Of a DNA stretch of 64,000 bases, positions 8,838 through 16,736 are shown piece after piece. Below the pieces are notes generated by a model that was given only the letters and a program-made list of their open reading frames with translations, ran no database searches and was not told the DNA's origin. Each line of letters starts with the position of its first letter. Position 1 is the first letter of the stretch. Source of the DNA: Kitasatospora arboriphila (GTDB lineage: Bacteria; Actinomycetota; Actinomycetes; Mycobacteriales; Mycobacteriaceae); NCBI RefSeq assembly GCF_000717275.1, contig NZ_JNYV01000001.1:186001-250000 (forward strand), in the 5' to 3' direction. The translations under genes and the position numbers were made by a program.

Positions 8838-9794
8838 ATGAACCCGGTGGGTGATGATGATGGTGTGAGTGAGGTCAATCGCGAACTTGCCGATTTCTTG
8901 CGGCGGGCGAGGAGTCAGGTCGACCCGTCGCGCGCGGGCCTACCTGCCGACGGTCGGGTACGGCGTGTTCCGGGTCTGCGTCGGGAGGAGGTCGCGTTGC
9001 TGGCAGGGGTGTCGACCGACTACTACTCGCGGCTGGAGCAAGGCAGGCGCATCACTCCATCGACAGGGGTTGTCGATGCGATCGCTTTGGCGCTCGACCT
9101 TGATGCCGCCGGTCGGACTCACCTGGGCAATCTGATCGGGCGCCGGTCGGTCGCGCCGCCGCGTCGTGCTGCGGCTGTGCAGCGGGTGCGCCCAGGGCTT
9201 TACCAGCTTCTTGATGCCCTCGAAGGTCAGCCGGCTCTGATTCTCGGCAAGCGGTCGGATGTACTCGCCACCAACCGGATGGCGCGCGCGTTGTTCGCCG
9301 ATTTCGATCAGTTTCTTCCGCGAGACCGCAACTACGCCAAATGGATTTTTCTCGGCGACGAACCGCGGAATCTGTTCCTCGAGTGGGACACACAGGCTCG
9401 CGCGGCCGTGGAAAGTCTTCGGTTAGAGGCCGGAAACGATCCGGATGATCGGATCACCCGAGCTCTCGTCGACGAATTGACCGACAAGAGCCATGATTTC
9501 CGTCGGTGGTGGTCGCAACACCGGGTCTATCAGCGCACGCACGGCTCGAAACGCCTTCGGCATCCAGTGGTCGGCGAGTTGACGGTCGAATACGAAACCC
9601 TCACCCTGCCGGACGATCCGGAGCAGACGCTGTACGTATACACCACCGAGCCCGGCAGTCGCTCGCAGCAGGCCCTCAATGTTCTTGCCAGCTGGTCGAT
9701 TTCACAAGCCAAGGGCGTATGGAATCGTTCCTGTGTGGGCGAGCGCGAAGACCTCACCGGCGATCAGCCTCATGACCCCGTTGGAAGAGAGTGA
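8838..9794 (+). CDS. XRE-family regulator with MmyB-like ligand-binding domain
   Basis: A 318-residue transcription factor. Residues ~15-90 form a helix-turn-helix (GLRREEVALLAGVSTDYYSR, then LEQGRR). Residues ~110-280 match the MmyB/MLTR ligand domain (LLDALEGQPALILGKRSDVLATN, WIFLGDEPRN, HRVYQRTHGSKRLRHP). In this family the C-terminal domain is thought to bind a fatty-acid-like ligand. It is divergent from the SDR with a 146-bp gap, which suggests it controls that gene. The start is uncertain: ATG at 8838 or GTG at 8865 (VSEVNRELADFL). Confidence 0.88.
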   Translation: MNPVGDDDGVSEVNRELADFLRRARSQVDPSRAGLPADGRVRRVPGLRREEVALLAGVSTDYYSRLEQGRRITPSTGVVDAIALALDLDAAGRTHLGNLIGRRSVAPPRRAAAVQRVRPGLYQLLDALEGQPALILGKRSDVLATNRMARALFADFDQFLPRDRNYAKWIFLGDEPRNLFLEWDTQARAAVESLRLEAGNDPDDRITRALVDELTDKSHDFRRWWSQHRVYQRTHGSKRLRHPVVGELTVEYETLTLPDDPEQTLYVYTTEPGSRSQQALNVLASWSISQAKGVWNRSCVGEREDLTGDQPHDPVGRE

Positions 9795-9851
9795 CCTGCT
9801 TAGAGCCGGGTGAAACCGCACGGTCGATGTTGCGTATCGGGGATCAGTGAA

Positions 9852-9888
9852 CGCCGCGGCGCCGGCATCGCTCGCCGGCGCCGCGGCG
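9852..9888. terminator. Strong hairpin between convergent genes
   Basis: Perfect 15-bp arms (CGCCGCGGCGCCGGC and its complement) around a 7-base loop, almost all G/C. It lies after the XRE stop (9794) and just after the FBP-gene stop (9894) on the other strand, so it can end transcription from both sides. There is no T-run, as is common for actinobacterial terminators. Confidence 0.75.
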
Positions 9889-9893
9889 CGAAG

Positions 9894-10391
9894 TCAGGCG
9901 TCTGCAGACGACAGCACGTTGGCCACGAAGGCCCCGACGCGAACGCGCAGCCCAGTCACCGCCTCGGCCCGTATCGCGTCGAGGTCGGTCTGTCGGTGGA
10001 AGGCGGGTGGGAGCCGGCGGACGTTGCGTGAACAGCTGAAGTCCTCGCAGGCGAGGACACCGATCGTATCGCCGCGGCGCCCAGCAGAACCCATCCGGCG
10101 CGTGGAGAACATGACCGCTGCGCTCGTCAGATTGACATCGCGACACCATGTACACATGGCCCGCCGCTTGGGGACGGCGTCAGCCTGCGTCAACAGCAAG
10201 GTGATGACGTCGCCCTGATGTGGGACGCAGATGTAGCCACGACTGGGGATCTTGCGATCCCGCCATCCGTAGAAGTCGAGCGCATCGAAATCGGTGTCGT
10301 CGAAGTCGGCCGGGAACGTGACGCGCTTGATCTCGCTGCGCGTCGCGCCGCGAAAGGAGTCGATGATCTGCTGCTGGGTAAGAGTCTTCAT
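9894..10391 (-). CDS. FBP (FusB-like, EF-G-binding) treble-clef zinc protein
   Basis: A 165-residue protein whose second half has four cysteines spaced as in the FBP C-terminal treble-clef zinc finger: Cys80-x2-Cys83 (CTWC) and Cys115/Cys120 (CEDFSC), followed by the conserved NVRRLPP segment. FusB-type proteins bind elongation factor G and release it from the ribosome, giving fusidic acid resistance in staphylococci. Actinobacterial members are mostly untested. The N-terminal helix (MKTLTQQQIIDSFRGATRSE) is typical. It stands alone behind a 313-bp leader region rich in hairpins. Family is likely; the resistance role is only inferred from relatives. Confidence 0.8.
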   Translation of the reverse strand: MKTLTQQQIIDSFRGATRSEIKRVTFPADFDDTDFDALDFYGWRDRKIPSRGYICVPHQGDVITLLLTQADAVPKRRAMCTWCRDVNLTSAAVMFSTRRMGSAGRRGDTIGVLACEDFSCSRNVRRLPPAFHRQTDLDAIRAEAVTGLRVRVGAFVANVLSSADA

Positions 10392-10704
10392 GGTTCATCC
10401 ATCCGTGCAGGTACGCCTATCGGAGACCTGCAGTGAGACCGCGTCCGGGACGCGGTGAGTCGATTCCCCGAAACACCGGGGCGAGGACATGACTGAGCTG
10501 CCGACCATCACGGTCGGCTGCGGGGCGCAGTCATCTCATAGAGGCGCGCGCGGCGCCAGTACCTGCTTCGACTCGACGGAACACCGAAACACCGTACCGG
10601 TTCTCAGCGGTCGTTGCATCCCATTTTGCCGGCGGGTCATTGGCCGACGAGAACGCAGCGGTTAGTCGGTGGACTGGGCGCATCCGGTCTCGTACGGTTC
10701 GTGT
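10392..10704. other. Intergenic region with three short hairpins
   Basis: No gene is supported here. Three small inverted repeats follow one another: ACCGCGTC/GACGCGGT at 10438-10456, a CCCC/GGGG pair near 10465-10480, and GCCGACC/GGTCGGC at 10500-10518. They lie upstream of the FBP gene on its transcribed side and could be part of a structured 5' leader, or simply GC-rich coincidence. Confidence 0.35.
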
Positions 10705-11061
10705 ATGCAAGCGGTCGCGACTCGGCAGCGCACTCAGCCGCCCCCGCCGTGGGTGGTGTACGAGGACCTAGCCAATCCCGGCCGCGCTACCGTCAGGTCA
10801 TGGTTGCACCTCCGCGATGACGAGACGCCACCGCGCGTTCTTGCCACTCAGCGCCCGACACTTGTTGTGTGGTCATCGATCTGGTCGAAGCGGCCCGACG
10901 CAAATATCCAGTTCGACCTGACGGGAAGCGGCCGCGAAACGGCACTTCGATGGACTCTGCTGATCGAGCCGCCCGCTCCAGATGACCGCCTGTTCCGGCA
11001 CATGTGTCAACGCATCGGGGAGCTCATCAACGCCGGTCTCCGCTATACCTATGGATACTGA
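10705..11061 (+). CDS. Hypothetical protein, SRPBCC-like length
   Basis: A 118-residue protein with no recognised domain. It begins MQAVATRQRTQPPPPWVVYEDL and has alternating hydrophobic segments (PTLVVWSSIWSKRP, ALRWTLLIEPPAP) with a final helix (HMCQRIGELINAGLRYTYGY), a beta-rich fold closing on a long helix. That outline resembles START/SRPBCC-type ligand-binding proteins, but no family motif proves it. The ATG at 10705 lies inside a longer open frame whose extra residues look non-coding. It is convergent with the TetR gene at 11123. Confidence 0.6.
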   Translation: MQAVATRQRTQPPPPWVVYEDLANPGRATVRSWLHLRDDETPPRVLATQRPTLVVWSSIWSKRPDANIQFDLTGSGRETALRWTLLIEPPAPDDRLFRHMCQRIGELINAGLRYTYGY

Positions 11062-11122
11062 TGCTGGTTGACGACAGCGCGGCGGCTCAGAGCTATTCGG
11101 GTGGTGCGGTGGTACCGGTGTC

Positions 11123-11746
11123 TCAATTCTGGTCTGCCCGAGCACCGCGTGTGGGGTCGCATTGTTCGATTCGTCCGGCCACCATCTCGACCCATTCGCC
11201 GATAATGCGGTCGTCTTGAATCGAAAGTGGTTGTAGGCCTAAGAAGTGCGGCATTGTCCGGTGCGCGAACAGCGCGTTCATCGCGATTGTTGCGATGTTT
11301 TCGGCCCGATCCCTCTCGATGCCGGGGATATTCCGTTGAACCCAGCTCGCCATGCCCGCATACGACTGGTCAACAAGATCGGCCAGGGTGTCGGCCAGTT
11401 TGGCCGGTCGGTTACGAAGTTCGGAGGACACGATGCGCAGGAGTTGACTTTCTTCATCGATGACCTCGAGCGTGTACCGGCCCATCACGGTGAGCTCGGA
11501 GCGGATGTCGGTGAGCCCCTCGAAGATCTGCCCGATGTCGCGCAGCGCGCGCAGTCGGTCGAGTTGTCGGTCGATTCCCGCTTCCAGTAGCAATTCTTTA
11601 GACCGAAAGTGGTGGTAAAGGCCGCCTGAACCTGGCGTGAGGCCCGCTGCTTCCTCGATCTGGGCCACGCTCGTCGCACGGTAACCCTGTTCTCCGAAGA
11701 GGCGCATCGCTTCCTCGATCAATCGGTCGCGCGTTGCTGTGCTCAT
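11123..11746 (-). CDS. TetR-family regulator of the P450 operon
   Basis: A 207-residue repressor with a clear HTH (ATSVAQIEEAAGLTPGSGGL, about residues 24-43, continuing YHHFRSKELLLE). The C-terminal helical domain binds an unknown ligand. The start may be ATG 11746 (MSTATRDRL) or ATG 11755 three codons earlier. It is divergent from the P450 gene, and the intervening 133 bp hold two perfect inverted repeats with a shared CTAAGT/ACTTAG core, one inside the P450 promoter. That is strong circumstantial evidence for direct repression of the P450-ABC1 operon and of itself. Confidence 0.9.
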   Translation of the reverse strand: MSTATRDRLIEEAMRLFGEQGYRATSVAQIEEAAGLTPGSGGLYHHFRSKELLLEAGIDRQLDRLRALRDIGQIFEGLTDIRSELTVMGRYTLEVIDEESQLLRIVSSELRNRPAKLADTLADLVDQSYAGMASWVQRNIPGIERDRAENIATIAMNALFAHRTMPHFLGLQPLSIQDDRIIGEWVEMVAGRIEQCDPTRGARADQN

Positions 11747-11802
11747 CACCCTCATTCCGTACGGTCACACGCCGTGTGGTCGGCCCGATAGCGCCAACGC
11801 CG

Positions 11803-11831
11803 TTGACACAACCTAAGTGCACACTTAGTGT
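11803..11831 (+). promoter_or_regulatory. Promoter of the P450 operon
   Basis: A consensus -35 hexamer TTGACA (11803-11808), a 17-bp spacer and a -10-like TAGTGT (11826-11831). The first inverted repeat fills the spacer and enters the -10, so a bound repressor would block RNA polymerase. Confidence 0.65.
11813..11828. promoter_or_regulatory. TetR operator 1
   Basis: Perfect inverted repeat CTAAGTG-CA-CACTTAG, located between and overlapping the -35/-10 elements of the P450 promoter. Its core is shared with operator 2; the centres lie 33 bp apart, about three helical turns. Confidence 0.78.
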
Positions 11832-11844
11832 AGCCAAGTGAGCC

Positions 11845-11862
11845 CCTAAGTAACCACTTAGG
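11845..11862. promoter_or_regulatory. TetR operator 2
   Basis: Perfect inverted repeat CCTAAGT-AACC-ACTTAGG, just downstream of the -10 and 17 bp before the P450 start codon. The 4-bp spacer differs from the 2-bp spacer of operator 1, so the two sites may differ in affinity. Confidence 0.72.
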
Positions 11863-11879
11863 AGCCTGAGGAGGCGCAT

Positions 11880-13091
11880 ATGAATGCGGTGACCGATCCG
11901 TCAGCACTGCAGGGATGGAAGTGGCCAGATGGCACAACGTCGGTGCTGTCTCGGCCGTGGGATCACGGCCACCGGCCCATTCAGTTCGACGACCAGACTC
12001 AATCGTGGGTAATCAGTGGATACAACGCTGCCCGCGAGGTGTTGCTCGGCACGGGATGGAGCAGCGACCCGTTGGCTGCCGAAGTCAGTCGCCAGGCGTT
12101 GCGGGCCAATGGCCTTGAGGACGCTCCGCTCGCGCAGACCATGCTCTCCCTCGACCCACCCGACCACGGAAGGGCCCGCGGCGCACTTCGCGACGTCTTC
12201 ACGCCGCGCTACATCGCATCGATGAGTGACGGGATTGCGGCGATCGCCGCCGAAGTCATTGGTGATGTCGCGTCAGGGGTAGCTTTCGACTTGATGTCGA
12301 GGATCGCCGAACCACTGCCCATCGCTGTCATCGCGGAGTGGTTGGCGCTCGAACCTCACGTTGCGCAGTTGATGTGGGACGAGACGAGTGAGTTGGTACT
12401 CGGGTTGGAAGGGACAATCCTTCCTTCCGATGATGTGCCATCGATATCGGGGCTGACTGCGGTGCTGGCCGAGTTCCTGCCTCTGTGCGCCGAGCGCCGT
12501 CGACAGCCGGAGAATGATCTGCTCAGCTTGTTGGCCACCGACCCCCAACTCGAACTCGACGAAGTGGTGTCCAACGCGATTCTTCTCGCCGTCGCCGGTC
12601 ACGAGACAACTGCAAAACTGTTGGGAACGAGTATGATTCGTCTTTGCACCGGGGACGTCGGCGATAGGTTGATAGACACGCTCGACGACGTCGGCGCCGA
12701 CGGTGTGATTGACGAACTACTCCGCCTGGACGGGACAGCCCAGATCGTCGTGCGCGCCGCGACCGGTCGCCGCGAGATTGACGGGCACACAATTGAACCG
12801 GGAGCGCGGGTCATCGTCGCCATCGCGGCAGCCAACCGGGATCCAGAAGTATTCGAGGCGCCGGACGATTTCCGTCTCGACCGCGACAAGGGTCGGCCGC
12901 ATCTAGCCCTCGGCTACGGCCGACATCGGTGTCTGGGTGCAGCATTGGCAAAGCTGGAACTGGCTATCGCCCTGCGGCAGTTGTGCGCTCGTCGACCACG
13001 GCTCGCCGGACCAGTGACCTGGCACGCGTCGGGAATCCTGCGCGGTCCCACCCAGGTCCCTTTGGTCTTTACCGACAGAGCAGAACGATGA
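11880..13091 (+). CDS. Cytochrome P450
   Basis: A soluble 403-residue bacterial P450 that would hydroxylate an unknown, probably hydrophobic, substrate using ferredoxin partners. It has the I-helix AGHETT (239-244), ExxR at Glu279-Arg282 and the heme loop LGYGRHRCLGAALA with ligand Cys351. The usual Phe at the start of the heme loop is Leu, a tolerated variant. GAGGAGG precedes the ATG at good spacing. It overlaps the next gene by 4 bp (ATGA). No ferredoxin or reductase is adjacent. Subfamily cannot be given without a search. Confidence 0.93.
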   Translation: MNAVTDPSALQGWKWPDGTTSVLSRPWDHGHRPIQFDDQTQSWVISGYNAAREVLLGTGWSSDPLAAEVSRQALRANGLEDAPLAQTMLSLDPPDHGRARGALRDVFTPRYIASMSDGIAAIAAEVIGDVASGVAFDLMSRIAEPLPIAVIAEWLALEPHVAQLMWDETSELVLGLEGTILPSDDVPSISGLTAVLAEFLPLCAERRRQPENDLLSLLATDPQLELDEVVSNAILLAVAGHETTAKLLGTSMIRLCTGDVGDRLIDTLDDVGADGVIDELLRLDGTAQIVVRAATGRREIDGHTIEPGARVIVAIAAANRDPEVFEAPDDFRLDRDKGRPHLALGYGRHRCLGAALAKLELAIALRQLCARRPRLAGPVTWHASGILRGPTQVPLVFTDRAER

Positions 13092-14527
13092 ATGACGAAA
13101 CCTCCATCCCCGATGAAGAAATCCGATTTGGATCTGTGCAAGCCGGCAGGATTCGCCGCACAGTCCCTGTCGTGGGTTTCGCTGCGCGCGCAGCCGGCGG
13201 ACGGGTCGTGGCGGGTCTGCGCTCGCATGCAGGGGACACCGAGGCCCTGAGCCGATTCCACGAGCGCACCGCTCAACGCTACGCAGACCTGCTCGGCCAC
13301 TCGAAAGGCGTGTTGATGAAGGCAGGCCAACTCGTGTCGACCTACGACGTCGATCCCGATGTCGGTGGGCCGTTCGCCGCCTATCAGGCTGCGTTGCAGC
13401 GCCTTCAGTCCGACGCCCCGCCGATGGACTTCGCAACGGTCCGGGAAATCATCGAATCTGATCTGGGCCGCCCGATCGAAGAGTTGTTCGTCGAGTTCTC
13501 CCCGGAGCCGGTCGCTGCGGCGTCCATCGGACAGGTGCACCGGGCGCGGCTCGCCGATGGACAAGAGGTCGCGGTGAAAGTCCAGTACCCCGGTGTGGCC
13601 CGTGCGATCAGAGATGACCTCGCCAACACTGAATTGCTGGCCACATTCCTCAAACTCGGGATGTCGTTGACACCGCGGGCGATGCGCACCGACCAACGAT
13701 CCGCTGCCGCTGAAGTGGCCGAGCGAATCGCCGACGAACTCGACTACCGCCTCGAAGCACGCAGCATCCGACGATTCGCCGACCTGTACCGCGGACACCC
13801 CTTCATCCGAGTGCCGGACGTGATCGACAGTCATGTCGGTGATCTGGTGATAACCATGACTTTTCTCAACGGGGTGGGATGGGCACAGGCCCGCACCGCC
13901 GACCAGGAATTGCGTAACTGCTGGGCGACGGCGATCGGCTACTTCGGTTTCGGGGCGTATCGCCACAGCAACCTGTTCAACGCAGACCCGCACCCGGGCA
14001 ACTACCGATTCGGCGACGACGGGACAGTAGGTTTTGTCGACTTCGGATGTGTCAAACAGTTCCCCGAGTGGGTTCGCCGCGGAATCGTCACAATGTTTCG
14101 GGCCACCTGCGAAGGCGACCGCCACGAGTTGTACCGCCTGATGATCGACAACGGGTTCATCACTGCCGACACGGATCTCGGTGTCGACGATGCCTTTCAG
14201 TGGTGGGCGATGATGGCCTCGAGCGTGAACACTGAACAGCCGCATACTTTCGTCCCGGCAGACAGCACCGGCTTGGTGCAGTCCATGTTCGACGACGGGC
14301 CGATCGGTATTGCGGTACGCAAAATGCAGATTCCCAGCGATTTCGTCATGCTCGCCCGAATCAACCTGGGTATCAATGCGATTCTCAGCGAACTGGGAGC
14401 CACCCTCGACACCCGCGAGCAACTCGATTGCCTCGACGGTGTCGGAACACCCAACACCGACGCCGGTCGTGCTCACGCCGACTGGGCCCGGCGCAGAGGA
14501 CTACCTTTCGGTCTCACCCCTCGCTGA
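13088..14527 (+). CDS. ABC1/AarF (UbiB-like) atypical kinase
   Basis: A 479-residue member of the ABC1 atypical kinase family. The diagnostic KxGQ motif is KAGQ at 78-81. The A-rich loop reads AAASIGQVHRARLADG, the ATP-site Lys is in VAVKVQYPGV, the catalytic loop is NADPHPGNY and the metal-binding segment is VGFVDFGCVKQ. UbiB/Coq8 members support isoprenoid-quinone synthesis; many actinobacterial ones sit beside oxidases with unknown roles. Translation is coupled to the P450 by an ATGA overlap, so it may support the P450's lipid-like substrate or electron supply. That link is inference. Confidence 0.9.
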   Translation: MNDETSIPDEEIRFGSVQAGRIRRTVPVVGFAARAAGGRVVAGLRSHAGDTEALSRFHERTAQRYADLLGHSKGVLMKAGQLVSTYDVDPDVGGPFAAYQAALQRLQSDAPPMDFATVREIIESDLGRPIEELFVEFSPEPVAAASIGQVHRARLADGQEVAVKVQYPGVARAIRDDLANTELLATFLKLGMSLTPRAMRTDQRSAAAEVAERIADELDYRLEARSIRRFADLYRGHPFIRVPDVIDSHVGDLVITMTFLNGVGWAQARTADQELRNCWATAIGYFGFGAYRHSNLFNADPHPGNYRFGDDGTVGFVDFGCVKQFPEWVRRGIVTMFRATCEGDRHELYRLMIDNGFITADTDLGVDDAFQWWAMMASSVNTEQPHTFVPADSTGLVQSMFDDGPIGIAVRKMQIPSDFVMLARINLGINAILSELGATLDTREQLDCLDGVGTPNTDAGRAHADWARRRGLPFGLTPR

Positions 14528-14559
14528 GCAACACGCCGAGTCCAACAGGTGACCCGCTC

Positions 14560-15123
14560 CTACTTCTTGGCCGAATACCGGAGGAGCACCGCGCCGGACG
14601 GAAACGTACGGTTCTCGGTCAGCTCTAACGAGATCCAGCTGTCCAAGGCTGGAAAGAACGGCAGCCCGCCGCCCACCGCGGCGGGGGTGACCACCATGTG
14701 GAACTCGTCAACGAGGCCGGCCCGAACCAGCGGCGCGGCAAGCGTGGCACCGGCCACATCGATCACCCCGTCGGTGTCCGCCTTGAGTCTGGTGGCAAAG
14801 TCGACGACATCGCCCCGCTCCAGTCGCGAGTTCCAGCCAACCGATCCGAGGGTGTTCGAGAACACCACTTTCGGCATGGCCCGCCACAGGCGGGCGTACT
14901 CTGCCTCCACCGGCGACACGTCGGGGGCCTCGTCGGCGGTTGGCCAGTGGGCGGACATCAGCTCGTACAGCTTTCGCCCATACAACGACACCGCCGTGTT
15001 GCGGACCTGGTCGTTCCAGTACTGGTGCAGTTCGGCATCCGGGTCGCTCCACCCGATATCGCCGTTCCGGTCGGCGATGTAGCCGTCCACTGAGATATTC
15101 ATGCCGTAAGTGAGTTTGCCCAT
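14560..15123 (-). CDS. Dihydrofolate-reductase-like protein (RibD C-terminal family)
   Basis: A 187-residue protein of the RibD_C/DHFR-like family, often called YwjB/YyaP-type reductases. It has the opening GMNISVDGYIADRNGDIGW, then YGRKLYELM, PKVVFSNTL and a C-terminal DEFHMVVTPAAVGGGLPFF. Family members are NADPH-dependent reductases or unassigned; the true substrate is rarely known. The ATG at 15123 begins MGKLTYGMNIS, the family's normal N-terminus. It is divergent from the methyltransferase unit. It is convergent with the ABC1 gene, with 32 bp between the stops. Confidence 0.87.
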   Translation of the reverse strand: MGKLTYGMNISVDGYIADRNGDIGWSDPDAELHQYWNDQVRNTAVSLYGRKLYELMSAHWPTADEAPDVSPVEAEYARLWRAMPKVVFSNTLGSVGWNSRLERGDVVDFATRLKADTDGVIDVAGATLAAPLVRAGLVDEFHMVVTPAAVGGGLPFFPALDSWISLELTENRTFPSGAVLLRYSAKK

Positions 15124-15243
15124 GCGAGTTAGACCACCACAAGGACCGAAACTCATCGGACTCGCAGTGGGCCGGCGACCGGGTTCAGGTTTCGCGATTC
15201 GTCGCCTGACATCCGGAGTTCGGAGGTAAGGAGGAGCGAGTAG

Positions 15244-15282
15244 ATGCCGGAGCCCGCCGATCGATGGAGAATCCACTCATGA
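15244..15282 (+). CDS. 12-codon leader ORF coupled to the methyltransferase
   Basis: An ATG at 15244, preceded by the strong Shine-Dalgarno AAGGAGGA, opens a 12-residue peptide (MPEPADRWRIHS). Its TGA at 15280-15282 overlaps the ATG at 15279 of the methyltransferase as ATGA. The methyltransferase ATG itself has no comparable ribosome site. The arrangement implies ribosomes load on the leader and restart. The peptide has no runs of one amino acid, so amino-acid attenuation is unlikely. Confidence 0.5.
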   Translation: MPEPADRWRIHS

Positions 15283-16313
15283 CGCAACCAGAAGCGATGG
15301 CGGGCGGCGGCCAGTACAACGAGCACTCGACGGCGCAGTTGAGTGCTGCGGCACGCGCCATCCCGCTGCTTCGCTCGGCAGCCGCAGTAGTGCCACCGAC
15401 CGCCGACGGGTCGCTGACGATCGCTGACTATGGATGCTCAGAGGGACGCAATTCCTTGGCCCCCATGCGCACCGCGATCGAGGAAATGCGCCGCGTTCAT
15501 CCGGCCGACTTGCCGGTCAGTGTGGTCCACACTGACCTCCCGCTGAACGATTTCAGCTCGTTATTTGCCACTGTCGCAGACGATCCGGGCACCTACGCCG
15601 GTCCGGCTGTCTACACCAGCGCGGTCGGGAGGTCGTTTTACGAACACATACTTCCGCCGCGATCTGTCTCTCTGGGGTGGAGTTCAATTGCGCTGCATTG
15701 GCTCAGCGCGGCTGCGGGACCGCTCGACGGCCTTTGGTACACCGACGGGACACACTCTCAGCGTGACCGATGGGCTCGGCGAGCGGGCGATGACTGGGCC
15801 CGGTTTCTCGACGCAAGAAGTCGTGAGTTGTTGCCGGGTGGGCGCCTCGTCATCGTGGTCGGGTCGGCTGATTCGGCCGGCTACAGCGGGGCCGAAACCG
15901 TGATGACAACACTCAGGCGCGTCGCCGGCGACATGGCCGAAACAGGACGCCTGCCCACGACGTCGCTCACCCCCATCCCGGCGTGGTACCGCACAACAGC
16001 CGAGTGGCATGCGCCATTCCCGCACGCCGCCCTCACACTTGACCATTTCGAAGAGGTAGTCCTGGGTGATCCGATTGCCGAGCAGAACGTGGAGGGCGAC
16101 CGTGGGCAGTACGCCCGCGAGGTTGCCGAGGCCATTCGGGTGTCGTTCGGCCCGTCATTGCTTGCGGCCATACCGCACGAGGACCGCGCGGCGATCGAGC
16201 ACGAATTGTTCACCGACCGGCTGACGGACGCCATCAACCACGACACCACAGTCGGCTTCGACTGGCGGCTGGCAATCATGGTGTTGAGCAGGCGTTTCGC
16301 TGTCGACGAATAG
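15279..16313 (+). CDS. SABATH-type S-adenosylmethionine carboxyl methyltransferase
   Basis: A 344-residue protein of the SAM-dependent carboxyl methyltransferase family, best known from plant salicylate and jasmonate enzymes that make methyl esters. Family marks are the opening MAGGGQYNEHSTAQ (compare the plant G-x-G-x-x-S-Y-x-x-N-S-x-x-Q), SAM motif LTIADYGCSEGRNSL, HTDLPLNDF, and SLGWSSIALHWLS, which matches the plant SSYSLMWLS region. The ATG at 15279 is favoured for its ATGA coupling to the leader ORF; an in-frame ATG at 15264 is possible. Methyl acceptor is unknown. Bacterial members are uncommon but real. Confidence 0.85.
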   Translation: MTQPEAMAGGGQYNEHSTAQLSAAARAIPLLRSAAAVVPPTADGSLTIADYGCSEGRNSLAPMRTAIEEMRRVHPADLPVSVVHTDLPLNDFSSLFATVADDPGTYAGPAVYTSAVGRSFYEHILPPRSVSLGWSSIALHWLSAAAGPLDGLWYTDGTHSQRDRWARRAGDDWARFLDARSRELLPGGRLVIVVGSADSAGYSGAETVMTTLRRVAGDMAETGRLPTTSLTPIPAWYRTTAEWHAPFPHAALTLDHFEEVVLGDPIAEQNVEGDRGQYAREVAEAIRVSFGPSLLAAIPHEDRAAIEHELFTDRLTDAINHDTTVGFDWRLAIMVLSRRFAVDE

Positions 16314-16736
16314 TGCGATCCATGCGGGCCCAATCGAAGTGCGCGTCGACGCCACCAGTCCTCATCAGGGCTACGCGACAGAACGAGTTACCGGCACTCA
16401 CCGGAGGGCTCCGCACTCCGTGTATGACGCTGTTCGCGACCAAAGCCGTCGATGTGGACCCCAAGGCACTGCAGGGTTTGACGCCGGGTCCCGCCGGCAC
16501 AGCAGTGAACAACATCGTGGTCCAAGATGGCTGCGCGATCGACCGAACAGCACACCGAGGCCTTGCGGCAACACGCCGGGTCGCAGCATTTGTACTCAAC
16601 GCTCTCGATGACGCTTCGCATCGTCCAGCGCCAGGTGCGGTTGTCGAACCGAACTCCGGCGTCGGTTAACACCCTGTCCTCTGCGGATGACGCGCAGTAC
16701 GCTCCGAGCTATACGATTCGGACTTTTGGGGGCGAG
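16314..16736. other. Intergenic region without a supportable gene
   Basis: Open frames exist on both strands across this 423-bp stretch, but they overlap one another, lack ribosome sites and show no recognisable family motif. I see no clear hairpin or promoter. It may hold decayed sequence. Confidence 0.4.

Noticed and set aside
12929..13087. Longer start for the ABC1 kinase
   Set aside because: The extra residues overlap the P450 in another frame; the ATG at 13088 overlaps the P450 stop as ATGA.
16276..16672. Overlapping plus and minus open frames after the methyltransferase
   Set aside because: Neither has a ribosome site, family motif or consistent codon bias, and they conflict with each other.
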